This document shows positions 1-9,814 of a stretch of 64,000 bases of DNA, in pieces. The stretch is from Gordionus sp. m RMFG-2023 (lineage: Eukaryota; Nematomorpha; Gordioida; Chordodea; Parachordodidae). Every line of letters starts with the position of its first letter. Within the stretch, counting starts at the first letter, position 1. The notes under the pieces were generated by a model. The model did not search any database, had not been told where the DNA came from, and saw only the letters and a list, made by a program, of their open reading frames with translations. Where the stretch lies: the NCBI RefSeq assembly GCF_954871325.1, contig NC_088777.1, positions 32,899,366-32,963,365 of the forward strand, given 5' to 3'. The translations under genes and the position numbers were made by a program.

Positions 1-28
1 TATTTTAGATAACAAGCCCTGTCTTAAC

Positions 29-172
29 TAGTGTTGTTAAAAAGCCAAGTTTATACGGCTCCGACCTCGAAGTCGGAGCCGAAAAATTGGCTTAGGCTCA
101 AGCCGGCTCATTGGCTCAAGCCGGCTCAGAATTTGGCTCGAGTCTAATACTGAGCCAAAATTTATTAATTTA
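29..172 (+). repeat. A-type terminus of outer foldback, with subterminal hairpin
   Basis: After the TAGTGTTGTTAAA terminus lies a near-perfect 26-bp inverted repeat at 56-81 (CGGCTCCGAC, then its complement GTCGGAGCCG). Copies of the GGCTCAAGCCGGCTCA unit follow up to about 150. The same hairpin and terminus occur, inverted, at 12166-12217 on the right end of the inner element. This defines a conserved A end of the family. Confidence 0.75.
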
Positions 173-539
173 AATATTTTAAAAGAATATAATAAATATT
201 TTTTTTGTTTTTAAATTTTTTTTAAAACATAATAATTTATATTATATTATTATATTATGAAAATAGACTTATTTATTTGATGTTTTTTTTAATAAAAAAA
301 AATGCTATGCTGATATTGTAATATTATTTTTGTTACAATTTATTAGTAATTTTCATGTCATGCCCAAAATATTAAGCAAAAAAATTCTTTTGAAAAAGAT
401 TTTTAAACATTTGATAAGAATTTTAAATTTTCTTTATAATTGAGGAAATTTTTTGAGAATTTTTTTATAAATTTATGTATATTAAAAGAATTGGTTTTTT
501 CTAAATTACTTTTTTAAAAATATTGATTTGCTAACATGT
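173..539. other. AT-rich filler inside outer foldback
   Basis: Homopolymer-rich A/T sequence without a reading frame or a recognisable repeat. It separates the A terminus from the first satellite units. Confidence 0.5.
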
Positions 540-862
540 TTAAATAAAACTTCAGTGAATATGTACCTAGATAAGTGACAATTGTCATAATCGTTATTCT
601 TGAAGTTTATTGAATTCTTTTGTCGCAAATGGGTTTAAATATAGGTTGTAAACATGTTAAATTAAAATTTCAGTGAAGATGTACTATAGATAAGTGACAA
701 TTGTCATAATCGTTATTTTTAAAGTTTTTTGAATTTTTTTAACGCAAATGGGTAAAAATATATATTGTAAAAATGTTAAATTAAAATTTCATGAAGATGT
801 ACTATAGATAAGTGACAATTATCATAATCGTTATTTTTAAAGTTTTTAATTTTTTTTGATGT
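540..862 (+). repeat. About 120-bp satellite, three units (forward)
   Basis: Three consecutive degenerate units. Each has the order AAAATTTCA(G)TGAAGATGTA, CTATAGATAAGTGACAATT, GTCATAATCGTTATTTTTAA, then a T-rich stretch and GCAAATGGG. The core contains the palindrome GACAATTGTC. The same satellite recurs at 13229-14975. Together the two blocks lie either side of the inner insertion and LINE scrap, so they were probably parts of one element body. Confidence 0.8.
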
Positions 863-879
863 AAATGGGCTAAAATAAG

Positions 880-1021
880 CAGGCGCGTACGCAGGAATTT
901 GTTCTGGGGGGGGGGGGATAATAAAATTTTTTAAGAAATATTATTGTTAATTAAAAATACTAAGCATAAATTTATTAGGAATAATAACTTTTATAATTCA
1001 CAATTCTTAATTAATGTGAAT
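880..1021 (+). repeat. MITE-like repeat starting CAGGCGCGTACGCAGG
   Basis: About 142 bp starting CAGGCGCGTACGCAGG, followed by a 12-base G run (906-917) and an AT-rich body ending near TTAATGTGAATT. An inverted copy lies at 30597-30742 with the same order of motifs and clearly homologous body sequence. No terminal inverted repeat partner was found, so this may be one end of a larger element. Confidence 0.6.
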
Positions 1022-1890
1022 TAGAGGTGGGCGCGGGCCGTGAAATTAGGCGTGACCCATCGTGTCACGGTGGGTCACGGCGTGAGTGTTAATAAATTTT
1101 AAATTCCATGGCGTGACTGGGCGTGACGGGCCTTTCTAAAATTTTCCCCGAACATGATCGGGCGTGAACATAAATTTCCCGTGAATCACGGAAATTTTAA
1201 TTTTTAAAATTGTTTTTTATAAATATAAATTTGCAATTTTATAATTATATATTTGCAATTTTATAATTATATTATATATTTAATTTAGTTCTTTTTTAAA
1301 AAAGAATAATTTATGAAAACTGAAAATCTTGCGCATTTTATAAACAACATCCGGTATCATTTTGTTAGTTCTATTTTCTTTTTATGTTTAGGTATTTTTT
1401 ATCGCTAGACTTTTTGCTAAATTTTGCTTAAACTTTTTACTGAAAAGTCAGTTATATATAGTGAAGGATTTTACAAGCTATGCCAAGAGATAAATGTTGG
1501 GTTACATATGGATAACAAAATATAAAAGTTGTGAATAGGAAAACTCTCATGAATACTATAGGTCCAAAAATTTATCATGTAATAAAATTTAAGATTAAAA
1601 GCCTGATAATAATTACTTGCCCATAATCACTGATATTTGGACGGATGACTATAAAAATCTAAGTTTTTTAACCATTATAAGACATATTATCATTAAGAAT
1701 TTTAATTAAAAACATTTGTTTTGGCCACAAGGGCAATGGATGAAAAAAACGTCAAAATTAAAAGTGTAGTCAATTCAATTTTAGGAGAATATACAGAAGT
1801 AGAAAATTACTTAAATAAATGTATAGTTGTTGATAACGGAACAAATCTTATAAGTGCATTCAAAGATGACGAAACGCTAGCATGTATATG
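1022..1890 (+). pseudogene. Old hAT transposase, 5' part (split by inner foldback)
   Basis: A hAT-like terminus, TAGAGGTGGGCGCGGGCC, starts at 1022. Downstream the + strand reads TDIWTDDYKNLSFLTIIRH around 1630-1685, then VVDNGTNLISAFKDD around 1830-1870, and CICHI at 1881-1890. These match the hAT catalytic-core order: the ...DxW... strand, the TDN-type strand, then C-x-x-H-L. The frame stops at the inner element and resumes at 12226. Stops and frame changes occur before 1721, so it is a decayed copy. It could be the outer foldback's own former transposase or an independent insertion; its own distinct terminus favours the second. Confidence 0.7.
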
Positions 1891-1998
1891 CCATATACTA
1901 GTGTTGTTAAAAAACTGAGTCAAGCCGGCTTAGCCCTAAACTCAGCCAGTTTTTGAGCCGAAAATTAGACTCAGACTCAAGCCGGCTTATTGAGCCGG

Positions 1999-2290
1999 CT
2001 GAGTTGGCTTGCTCGAGTCGGCTCAGGAGTTGGCTCAAGCCGGCTCAGGATTTGGCTCAAGCCGGCTCAGGAGTTGGCTCAAGTCGGCTCACAAGTTGGC
2101 TCAAGCCGGCTCAGGAGTTGGCTCAAGCCGGCTCAGGAGTTGGCTCAAGCCGGCTCAGGAGTTGGCTCAGGCCGGCTCAGGAGTTGGCTCAAGCTGGCTC
2201 AGGAGTTGGCTCAAGCCGGCTCAGGAGTTGGCTCAAGCCGGCTCAGGAGTTGGCTCAAGCCGGCTCAGGAGTTGGCTCAAGCCGTTAGCT
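1999..2290 (+). repeat. 22-bp minisatellite GAGTTGGCTCAAGCCGGCTCAG, left arm
   Basis: About 12-13 tandem copies of a 22-bp GC-rich unit, built from GTTGGCTCAAGCCGGCTCAG with scattered substitutions. The mirror array in the right arm (11905-12120) has about nine clean copies. Copy number therefore differs between arms while the flanks match. Long open frames here (repeating SRLRSWLKPAQELAQAG) exist only because 22 bp tiling lacks stops. Confidence 0.9.
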
Positions 2291-2315
2291 CAAGCCGAAA
2301 TTTATTTATTTGTGA

Positions 2316-2600
2316 TTAGTGTTGTTAAACGGCTGATCCAAATCCGCTTCTTGGCTTACTAGTTTTATTAAACGGCTGAGCCAAGCCGGCTTCTTGGCTG
2401 CCATGCCGGCTTATCCCTAAACTCGGTCAAATTTTGAATCGAAAATTTGACTTAGACTCAAGAGTTGACCTTGACTCAAGCCTACTTTTAAGCCAATAAT
2501 TAATTTATTTGTGATTAGTGTTGTTAAATGGTTGACCCAAGCTGGCTTCTTGGCTTATTAGTGTTGTTAAACGGTTTAGTCGTAATTTGAAGCCTTTCAT
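2316..2600 (+). repeat. Internal copies of the foldback terminus
   Basis: The terminal motif TTAGTGTTGTTAAA recurs near 2317, 2516 and 2559, with a variant TAGTTTTATTAAACGGC near 2360. Each copy is followed by a block with CCAAGCYGGCTTCTTGGCT. The mirror arm (11600-11860) has the matching inverted copies. Repeated internal termini suggest that element ends were duplicated in tandem. Confidence 0.75.
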
Positions 2601-2859
2601 TGATTTTAAATCAGTGATGTAATAATATAACTGTAAGGTATTGAATGTTTTTCCTAGGACTATTGCAATTTATTTTACTATCTCTCAGCCAATATTATCT
2701 TTAGAAATAAAATATTATGTAAAAAAAAATAATAGCATAATTTAGGATTTGATATAGAAAACTGTTTTACGCAGGCGCACCCTACCTAAGTAATAATTAC
2801 ACAAATTTATACAAAATAGATTAACATTTTTTATAAAATAATCATTCCTTAAATAAAAT

Positions 2860-2995
2860 TCTTTATAAAAAATTCTCTATAAAATCATTCTCTGTAAATT
2901 AAATCTCTATAAACGACATTCTCTATAATTGTTTTCTCTGTAAAAGTTTCTCTATAATTGTTTTCTCTGTAATAGTTTCTCTGTAATTACGCGAT
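2860..2995 (+). repeat. Short tandem motif TCTCTRTAA, left arm
   Basis: Imperfect repeats of about 12-17 bp centred on TTCTCTATAA and TTCTCTGTAA. The mirror block AGAGAAAACAATTATAGAG is at about 11200-11340 in the right arm. No other function is visible. Confidence 0.65.
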
Positions 2996-3624
2996 ACCAA
3001 ATATTTTCAATTATTATTTTATAAATGAAAAAAATAAATTAAACATAAAATTACAAATAAAAAGAATATTAAGTATTGTTTATAAATTTTTAAATGTGGT
3101 TTATTTTAATATTAATTATTATATCCGATAGCTGCAGAGCCGTTTGTTGGCCAGTATTTCTTAAAAAATATTTAGATATACATATTGTCCGTGCTTTGTA
3201 TATTCAGATTTTAGTTTTTAAATATTATATATTTTAAGAAAATATTAAAAACAAAAAATATCTAAGATTTTTTTTTCTTTAATGCCGCTTCATCTATTTT
3301 ACTTAAATACTTTTTATGTAATTTATTCAGGTAAAGAATGCATATATTTATATATTATAAATATAATAAGAAAGCAGCAGTTATAAACCTGGCAAGGGCA
3401 ACCCATACATCATTAGTTTATCTCAAGTTAATAAAAATAGGAGGCTGACATGTTTGATATAAATAATTAATTTTCTCCTTTAAAATCATAAACTAATATA
3501 ATAAATTATATTTATAGTCAACCCTTAGTAATATAGGAAGGGAGGGGGTTGGGAAGAAATTTAAATAAATAAATATTTTTGTAATTAAAATCAAGGGAAA
3601 AAAATGAGACAGATATCAGGTCAC

Positions 3625-3690
3625 CCCAATGAAGGATTTTACCTTCGTCAGCAGATTTCCCTGGAAGGAAATCTGCAGGTCCAATTTTAT
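3625..3690. repeat. Conserved hairpin module of foldback arms (left copy)
   Basis: Contains the perfect 10-bp stem GCAGATTTCC / GGAAATCTGC with a six-base loop, inside a block also holding CCCCAATGAAGGATTTTACC. The block is mirrored at about 10508-10570 in the right arm. A diverged third copy lies at about 15960-16040 in the outer element. Conservation across three copies marks it as a family hallmark, though it may simply reflect common descent. Confidence 0.7.
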
Positions 3691-4244
3691 AAATATTCAA
3701 GCTTCTCTCAGATGATATGTACCCGCTTTTTTTAAAATACTTTCTCAGTTCTTTTTTATGTATTAAATTTTTTTTTCCAATTCATTTTTTTAATATATAT
3801 TTTTAATTATGTTGTGTATATTTCTCATTGCGATTTAATATACAAAAAATTGTTTTATTATATTTTTAAAATTCTTGGTTAAATCTTTTCCATTTTTACT
3901 TATATACTTAATTTGATATCCAATTTTTAAAAAAAAATAAAAAATAGCCACTAAAGTTATCTTCACTTATTTTTAACTTGAAATATTTATTTTAATTATT
4001 ATGATAAAAACTATTAGGCCAAAATAAATCTAATATATGATAAAATATTTAAATAATAAAGCTAACAAATATATTATTTGACCGTTCTTATGCAAGAGTC
4101 TTTCCAACATACCTAAGGTCCATAAACCCTATTTGATTATTGAAATAAGATATTTTATATCAGCGCAAAGAACACATTTTTTCATAAAATTTATTGATTT
4201 ATTTGTATATTATAGTATAAACAAATATATAATATACTTAAAAT

Positions 4245-6133
4245 TTATATATAAAAATCTTCTTTTAAAGTTAAAAAATTAAATTTCCATGATTTTAATG
4301 ACAAACATTCATTTAATTTTGTAGAAGAAATTCGATTTCTTTTCTTTGTCAATGTGTCAACCGCACGTGAAAAGGTTCTTTCACTAGGTACAGATGTTGA
4401 TTGTTGGGAAAAGAAATCTCTAGCCATCATTGCTAATTTGGGAAATCTTGTGCTGTTCGAACTCCACCAATCCAAAACATGGATTGTAGGTTTAGCAACA
4501 ACCTCTCCAATATAATCTTCCATCTCCTCTCTCGCTGGATCTGGATATTGATATGCTTCCCTTAAAAGCGAATTATAAAAATATATGACTAAATATAATA
4601 AATTTTTGTATTTACTTTCTAAGGTCATTAAATATCGTTACCGACATAAGATTTGATGGATTAAGCTCGTTATCGATATCATAAACATTTAAATTTTCCG
4701 GATTATATTGGTTATATAAAATTTGAAATGATCCAAATATGTAGCTTTATTAAGAAAAGTTGGTATATATTTTTTTTTATTCGAGGATCTAGGAATGCAC
4801 AGACATAATTTGCAAAAGTTGCCATATGTTCTGAATATATTTTGCATTTTTCTTTCATTTTAGAAGCCGCTTTTTTTATTTGAGTGCTTGCATTTGATAT
4901 CTCTGTGCGTTCCAGTGACGTCATTATTGTATTAATGTATAATACAGATAAGCCTACCGTGGTTATTGTTTCGGAGCTTATTTCGTTTGTTATCTTATAA
5001 AATGGATATAAAAATGATTCGAGTTCCTTGAGAAAAATACTATCCTCATTGTTAATGTGGTACTCATCATCAAATTTTTTGCAAAATTTAAAGACCGCAT
5101 CAATATTCTAAAAATATAAAACATTATTAAAAAATAAAATTTATAATTAATAATTATACCTGATTGATTGAACGTATCATTAAATATTTATTGTTCCATC
5201 TGGTAGCCACATCTATTGGTATTTTCGTGCCACCACTTAAGGTTAGGAATTCTTGCATCATTTTAGGACTTCTATGTATTTTCCTGACAAATCGGTCTAC
5301 ATTTTCTAATAGGGAAGAGAATGAATCTAATCCCTCTTTCACTACTATATTCAAAATATGTGCCAAACATCTATGGCTGTAAAATTCTTTACTATAATTT
5401 TTCATATAATATTTTTTCATGTATTCGGATGCCAATAAAATATTGGAAGCGTTATCATGAGTAATAGATGTAATTTTATTAATAATATTAAATCTTTCTA
5501 GGGAATCTATAATTATTGCACAAATCTCCTCACTCGTATGTGGGTGAGGTATTTCGATAAAATCTAATAAATAATTTTTGGGTGACCAATCATTATCTAT
5601 ATAATGGATTGTCAAAGCCATGTATGATATAGAATTTATACCGGTCCACAAATCAGTCGTAATAGATAGTTGGCTCTTCACCTTCTTAAGATTAGCAATC
5701 ATTTGATTCTTGGCTGTTATATATATTTTAGATAAATATTTGGAAGCGCTTTGTCTACACCAAATTTTTGCGTATTTATTAATATATTTTTAAATGAATC
5801 ACTGTCGAATGAATTGATAGATATATTTTCATCAACAAAATATTTGAGGATTAATTTATTAAGATTTAAATTTTCACTAGGTGAAAGTATTTTAACTCCA
5901 AACAAAGATGAGGATGCATTCTGAAGACTTTCATGTAAGGCATTCGGATGAAATCTTTTCAAATGATTTTTTAAATTACTAGATGCTGTACTAACTAGGT
6001 AGTATTTATCGCAGAACCGACATTTTCGTCTGGTTTTCTTGGGAGTCATTTTATAATTATTTCCTATCATAATACTATTATCCGATCTAGATACTTTATA
6101 TCCTTCTTCAATTTCCCTTATTGGACTGGACAT
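4245..6133 (-). pseudogene. BED-finger hAT transposase, near complete, decayed
   Basis: Reading leftward from 6133: a BED zinc finger (CRFCDKYY...SSNLKNHLKRFH) in the first about 70 residues, then ITTDLWTGINSISYMALTIH and ITHDNASN (catalytic aspartates), then YSHRCLAHILNIVVKEGL. The C-terminal dimerisation region at 4245-4628 reads VPSERTFSRAVDTLTKKRN. A 52-bp GT-AG intron fits 5108-5159, joining SINQ to NIDAVF. A related copy at 30870-32330 has a break at the same place. A frameshift lies in an AT run near 5710, and further breaks lie between 4630 and 4800. The family usually has about 600-700 residues, and most of that length is visible. Confidence 0.85.
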
Positions 6134-6189
6134 AGGCTGCGTCTAAATATTATTCAAAAAATTAAAATTATACATTTACTAAAATAAAT

Positions 6190-7323
6190 AGATGTAAAAT
6201 TTAGAGATCTTTTATTTTACTTGAAAGACAATTTTATATTTATCGGTCATTTAGTTTAATGTGGAAATTAAGTTAAAGATGGGCTTGGGTCTAAAAAAAT
6301 TTATTTTAAGATAGGGCTAAGGCTTTTATTTTTTTGACTCAAAATATAAAAAAGATTACTAATTATTCTCATGTTAAAAACTATTATTAAATTGATAACT
6401 TGCTTCCTTATTCTCTCGATGATCTGAAACCATTCTTTAATCTGTTTGCCTTTTTAATAATGACATGGGTAACCAAAATAGTTTTTGCTAAAATATCGGG
6501 TTAGCCATTTTTAAAAATCAAGCCATTTAAGAATACTACCTATAAGCTAAAAAAAGTAGTCTAAAGAACAGCTGTTAGATAATAAAAAAACATTATAAAT
6601 AATATATATATTTTTTTTCATCTTCTAGATCATTACCGTTTACATGAATAACGAAGATTATGGACTCCTATATATTAGCTATTGGACAAAAGAAATCGAT
6701 TTAGATTAATCATATTTAAAATTAAAAAGTATCTTTTAGTTAGTTTGGATGATAGGAATTTCCGAAGATGACTCTCATTCGAAATCTTAAAAAACAATTT
6801 GTATATCTAATTTTAATTTGTTTTATATTCCATTTCCCTCAAATAAATGGAATTCGAAAGAAGATTTATCTACCCTAAAGCCACTCCTTCTTTTCGTGTT
6901 TTATTGCGTAGATAAAGTTCAACGTTTTCGATTAAGTAAAGATGTAATTAATAATAAAAAAAATACCTTATCTTATTTTAAAAATTGATTAGAAATCAGA
7001 TCAAAAATATAATTATAATTAGTGAATTATTCTTCTTAAAAAAAACTTATATTGCGTAGTGAAGATTTCGGCTAAACGAAAAAATTGATTAAAATTCAGA
7101 TCAAAAATATAATTATCATTAGTAGTAAAATAAGTCTTCTTAAAAAACTTCTATTGAGAAGTCAAGAACGATTTTAGCTAAACGATTAGCTAATATTTGA
7201 ACATATAAATAGAAATATTGTAGTACTTCTATTGAGGTAGATGTAGATGGTAAATCAAAACTTGTTGAATCCATAAAATTTATTTTAAAAAATTTTTTGT
7301 TTATTTATTTTAAAAAAATATGG
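6190..7323. other. Non-coding rest of the hAT insertion
   Basis: AT-rich. The only motif of note is TAAAGATGGGCTTGGGTCT at about 6274, which resembles a hAT terminus pointing right. Its orientation does not suit the transposase to its left, and no partner was found. Confidence 0.4.
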
Positions 7324-7766
7324 GAAAAAATTTTTTTGATAAAGTAAAAAATAAAATGAAGGATAAATAAAAAATTTAAAGAATAAAAATTTTTGCTAAG
7401 TATTATTTTAAGTTTTCCAACCCTCCTCCCCACCCCACCCTAATTTCTCTTGTTTTCTTGTTCTTTAATATTATTATTTTTTAAAATTTACCAACCCCCC
7501 CTAATTTCGATTGTTCATAATTATACTCCTCTTTTTTTTTTAAATTTTGAACTTTTTTCCCCCCATTTTTCTTGTTATAATTTTATCTAACTTTTTATGA
7601 GCCATATTAAGCGAAAATAATGGGGGGGGAGAAATTTGTTTATAAAAGAAAATATTTCTTTACACAATTACTAAAAATAAATACTTCCGATTTTTTATAA
7701 AATTGTTATATGAATATTTCTAAATATAATATTTATGTAATGTGTTATTTGAATAAATATAATTAT
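7324..7766. repeat. Inner foldback, left arm, central segment
   Basis: Reverse complement of 9815-10256. It includes the C-rich tract CCCTCCTCCCCACCCCACCC near 7420 and a G run near 7622, both mirrored on the right. Over the last about 135 bp before the piggyBac I count one mismatch between the arms. Confidence 0.85.
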
Positions 7767-7944
7767 TTAACCCTTCACTACATAGGTGAAAAAAACTCCC
7801 GCGGTTACATAGGTGGGGTCTATTTTACCCCAAATTTTAAATAGCTATATCTCAGCATGGTTAAATTAAATAAGAAATTATAAAAAGATTTTTCTCTAAT
7901 ATTAATATATATGGTTTATTATTAAATTTTTTTTAAATCAAATT

Positions 7945-8150
7945 TATAAGAACCGGAACAAACCGAAAAGAACCGTTATAAATTATAAACCGAACCGATT
8001 TAAATTTTTTCAAAAAAAAACCGAAATGGAACAAAACCTTTATAAAATTTTAAACTAAAAACCGTAACGAACCGAACCTCTATACTTAATGGTTCAAAAC
8101 CCTGTTGAAAAGGGGTCGGCCAAATCGTGATCGATTTAACGAATTTCATT
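7945..8150 (+). repeat. AACCG-rich interspersed segment in piggyBac
   Basis: Many scattered AACCGAAC, AACCGTTA and AACCGGAAC motifs in about 200 bp, in the place where the transposase N-terminal third would be expected. It looks like a small inserted MITE or degenerate tandem repeat. Boundaries are approximate. Confidence 0.45.
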
Positions 8151-8153
8151 TAA

Positions 8154-8366
8154 CCCTTCACTACAAAGGTGGGGTAAAGAGGACCCCACAACTTTTATAA
8201 TCTTTGTAATACAAAAGCTAGAAGATATTCCGACCTGATTTTTTCAGTAGTTTAATATTTTGTAACAAGGAATACAACTTCCAAATTTCATGATTATTGA
8301 TTTGATAGTTTTTGAGATATATGCTATTTGTTGAGCTTGGTGTAAAATATACCCCACCTATGTAAT
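8154..8366. mobile_element. Possible piggyBac MITE nested in piggyBac
   Basis: TTAA at 8150-8153 is followed by CCCTTCACTACAAAGGTGGG. About 210 bp later comes CCCCACCTATGTAATGATG, which is the inverted relative of that terminus. The right TTAA is not preserved. It could instead be a duplicated terminal segment of the host piggyBac. Confidence 0.5.
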
Positions 8367-8571
8367 GATGTAATTTTTTTTTAAAATCCAATTTTTTTTG
8401 TTACTAATTATATTTATGTATGTCAGGTTAATAAATATAATTGAAAAAAATATAATTATATCTATTTTTTGATATATATGACTTTAAATTTGAAAATTTT
8501 ATATTATTTATTTTTTCGGTGTAGTTAAAAATCATAAATTTAACATATGATTTTTAATTTCAATTATTCTA

Positions 8572-9394
8572 GTGACATTTTATACTTTGAAAATAGAATT
8601 ATATGCTGGCAATCAGCCTGAAGGACCTTATAAATTGAGAAATAAGCCTTTTGATGTGGTTGAAAGGTTAATTCAGCCCATTTCTAAGAGTAATAGGAAT
8701 GTCACCACAGATAACTGGTTTACCAGTTATGAACTTGCTATACATTTATTAAATTCCCATTCATTAACAATAGTAGGAACTTTAAGAAAAAATAAATAGC
8801 AGTTTCCAACATCATTTAATTTTAAAAAGAAAGATATTTGTTCAAGTTTATTTGCCTGCTAAGATAATATGACATTAGTATCATATGTACCAAAAAAGTA
8901 TAAGCATGATGCTTTCTACCCTTCACTATGATAACAATATTGATACATCAACTGGGGATTTGAAAAAACCAGAAATTATCACATTTTACAATCTTACCAA
9001 AACGGGTGTTGATGTTGTGGATCAGCTATGTTCAAATTATTCAATATCCAGAATAACAAATAGATGGCCTATGACAATTTTTTATAATTTGTTGAATATA
9101 TCTTGCATAAATTCTTTAATAATTTATAAATCCAATAATTTAAAGGAGATTAATAGATCAAAGTTTATAAAATTATTAGCAATGGAGCTAATAACTCTAT
9201 TAATGAGTAATAGATATGAAAACCCACATGTTAATAAACTACTAAGGGATAATATTGGGAACATGCTAAATATAGAGGAATTAAAACCTATTTCAACCAA
9301 ACAAAAAGGAAGGTGCTCCTCTTGTCCAAGGGTTAGGAACAAGAAATCCTCATTTATTTGTTCAAATTTATATGCAAAGATCATATGTATGTAA
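8572..9394 (+). pseudogene. piggyBac transposase, N-terminally truncated
   Basis: 8572-8799 encodes FYTLKIELYAGNQPEGPY and NRNVTTDNWFTSYELA, the block carrying the second catalytic aspartate of piggyBac transposases. 8885-9394 continues with TFYNLTKTGVDVVDQLCSNY, the block with the third catalytic aspartate. A C-terminal cysteine-rich stretch (GRCSSCPRVRNKKSSFIC) follows. A stop near 8797 separates the parts, and the last cysteine pairs fall out of frame near 9380. The N-terminal part with the first aspartate is not seen upstream, where the AACCG segment and the nested MITE lie. The copy is therefore inactive but clearly assigned. Confidence 0.9.
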
Positions 9395-9814
9395 CATGTC
9401 GTGAATGTTTTTTTAAAAAAAATGCATGAACTTTAATATCAAATATTTTTTTTAATATCTGATGTTTTATTATAAAATTTATTTAATTATTACTATAAAA
9501 TATTGAATTAATAAAATATATAATCAAATTTGCTTCCATTCATTTATTTTTGGTCATATCATGATTAAGGAAAGTTCCAAAAAAAAGATTTTTTTTTGAG
9601 CAGCTTTAGTAAATATATCATAACTTTATTTAGAAATAAATGTAAATCTAGAAATTTTGTATTTATTATCTCTAATATTTTTACAATAAGTATATAAAAT
9701 TTTAGTTCTTAAATTTTATTATTTTCTGAGATATAGCTATTTAAAATTTGGGGTAAAATAGACCCCACCTATGTAACCGCGGGAGTTTTTTTCACCTATG
9801 TATTTAAGGGTTAA

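Larger units (their letters stand above)
3934..7323 (-). mobile_element. hAT insertion in left arm of the inner foldback
   Basis: The right arm runs without a break across the point where the left arm is interrupted. The left-arm match stops in an A-rich run near 3934 and resumes near 7324 at TTTTTTGATAAAG. The inserted about 3.4 kb carries a - strand hAT transposase at 4245-6133. I could not fix termini or target duplication because both junctions lie in A/T homopolymers, so more than one insertion may be present. Confidence 0.75.
7771..9810 (+). mobile_element. piggyBac element at the exact centre of the palindrome
   Basis: Starts CCCTTCACTACATAGGTG and ends CACCTATGTATTTAAGGG, flanked on both sides by TTAA (7767-7770 and 9811-9814), the piggyBac target. 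Terminal inverted repeats of 85 bp (7771-7855 and 9726-9810) match except near the outermost bases. The DNA either side of the two TTAA copies is mutually inverted, so the empty site was the symmetry point of the foldback. The interior holds a broken transposase and two smaller nested repeats. Confidence 0.9.

Noticed and set aside
1953-2362. Three overlapping long frames with repeats like SRLRSWLKPAQELAQAGSGVG
   Set aside because: They are translations of the 22-bp minisatellite, open in all frames because the unit has no stop. The mirror frames at 11803-12135 have the same cause. No start context or domain supports a protein.
3518-3700. 60-residue frame starting MNIYKIGPADFLPG, repeated at 10406-10669
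   Set aside because: Identical only because the two sites are mirror arms of the foldback, and the diverged third copy near 15960 does not keep the frame. Not a conserved gene.
6274-6293. TAAAGATGGGCTTGGGTCT as the terminus of the 4.2-6.1 kb hAT
   Set aside because: The motif points away from that transposase, and no inverted partner or duplication was found.
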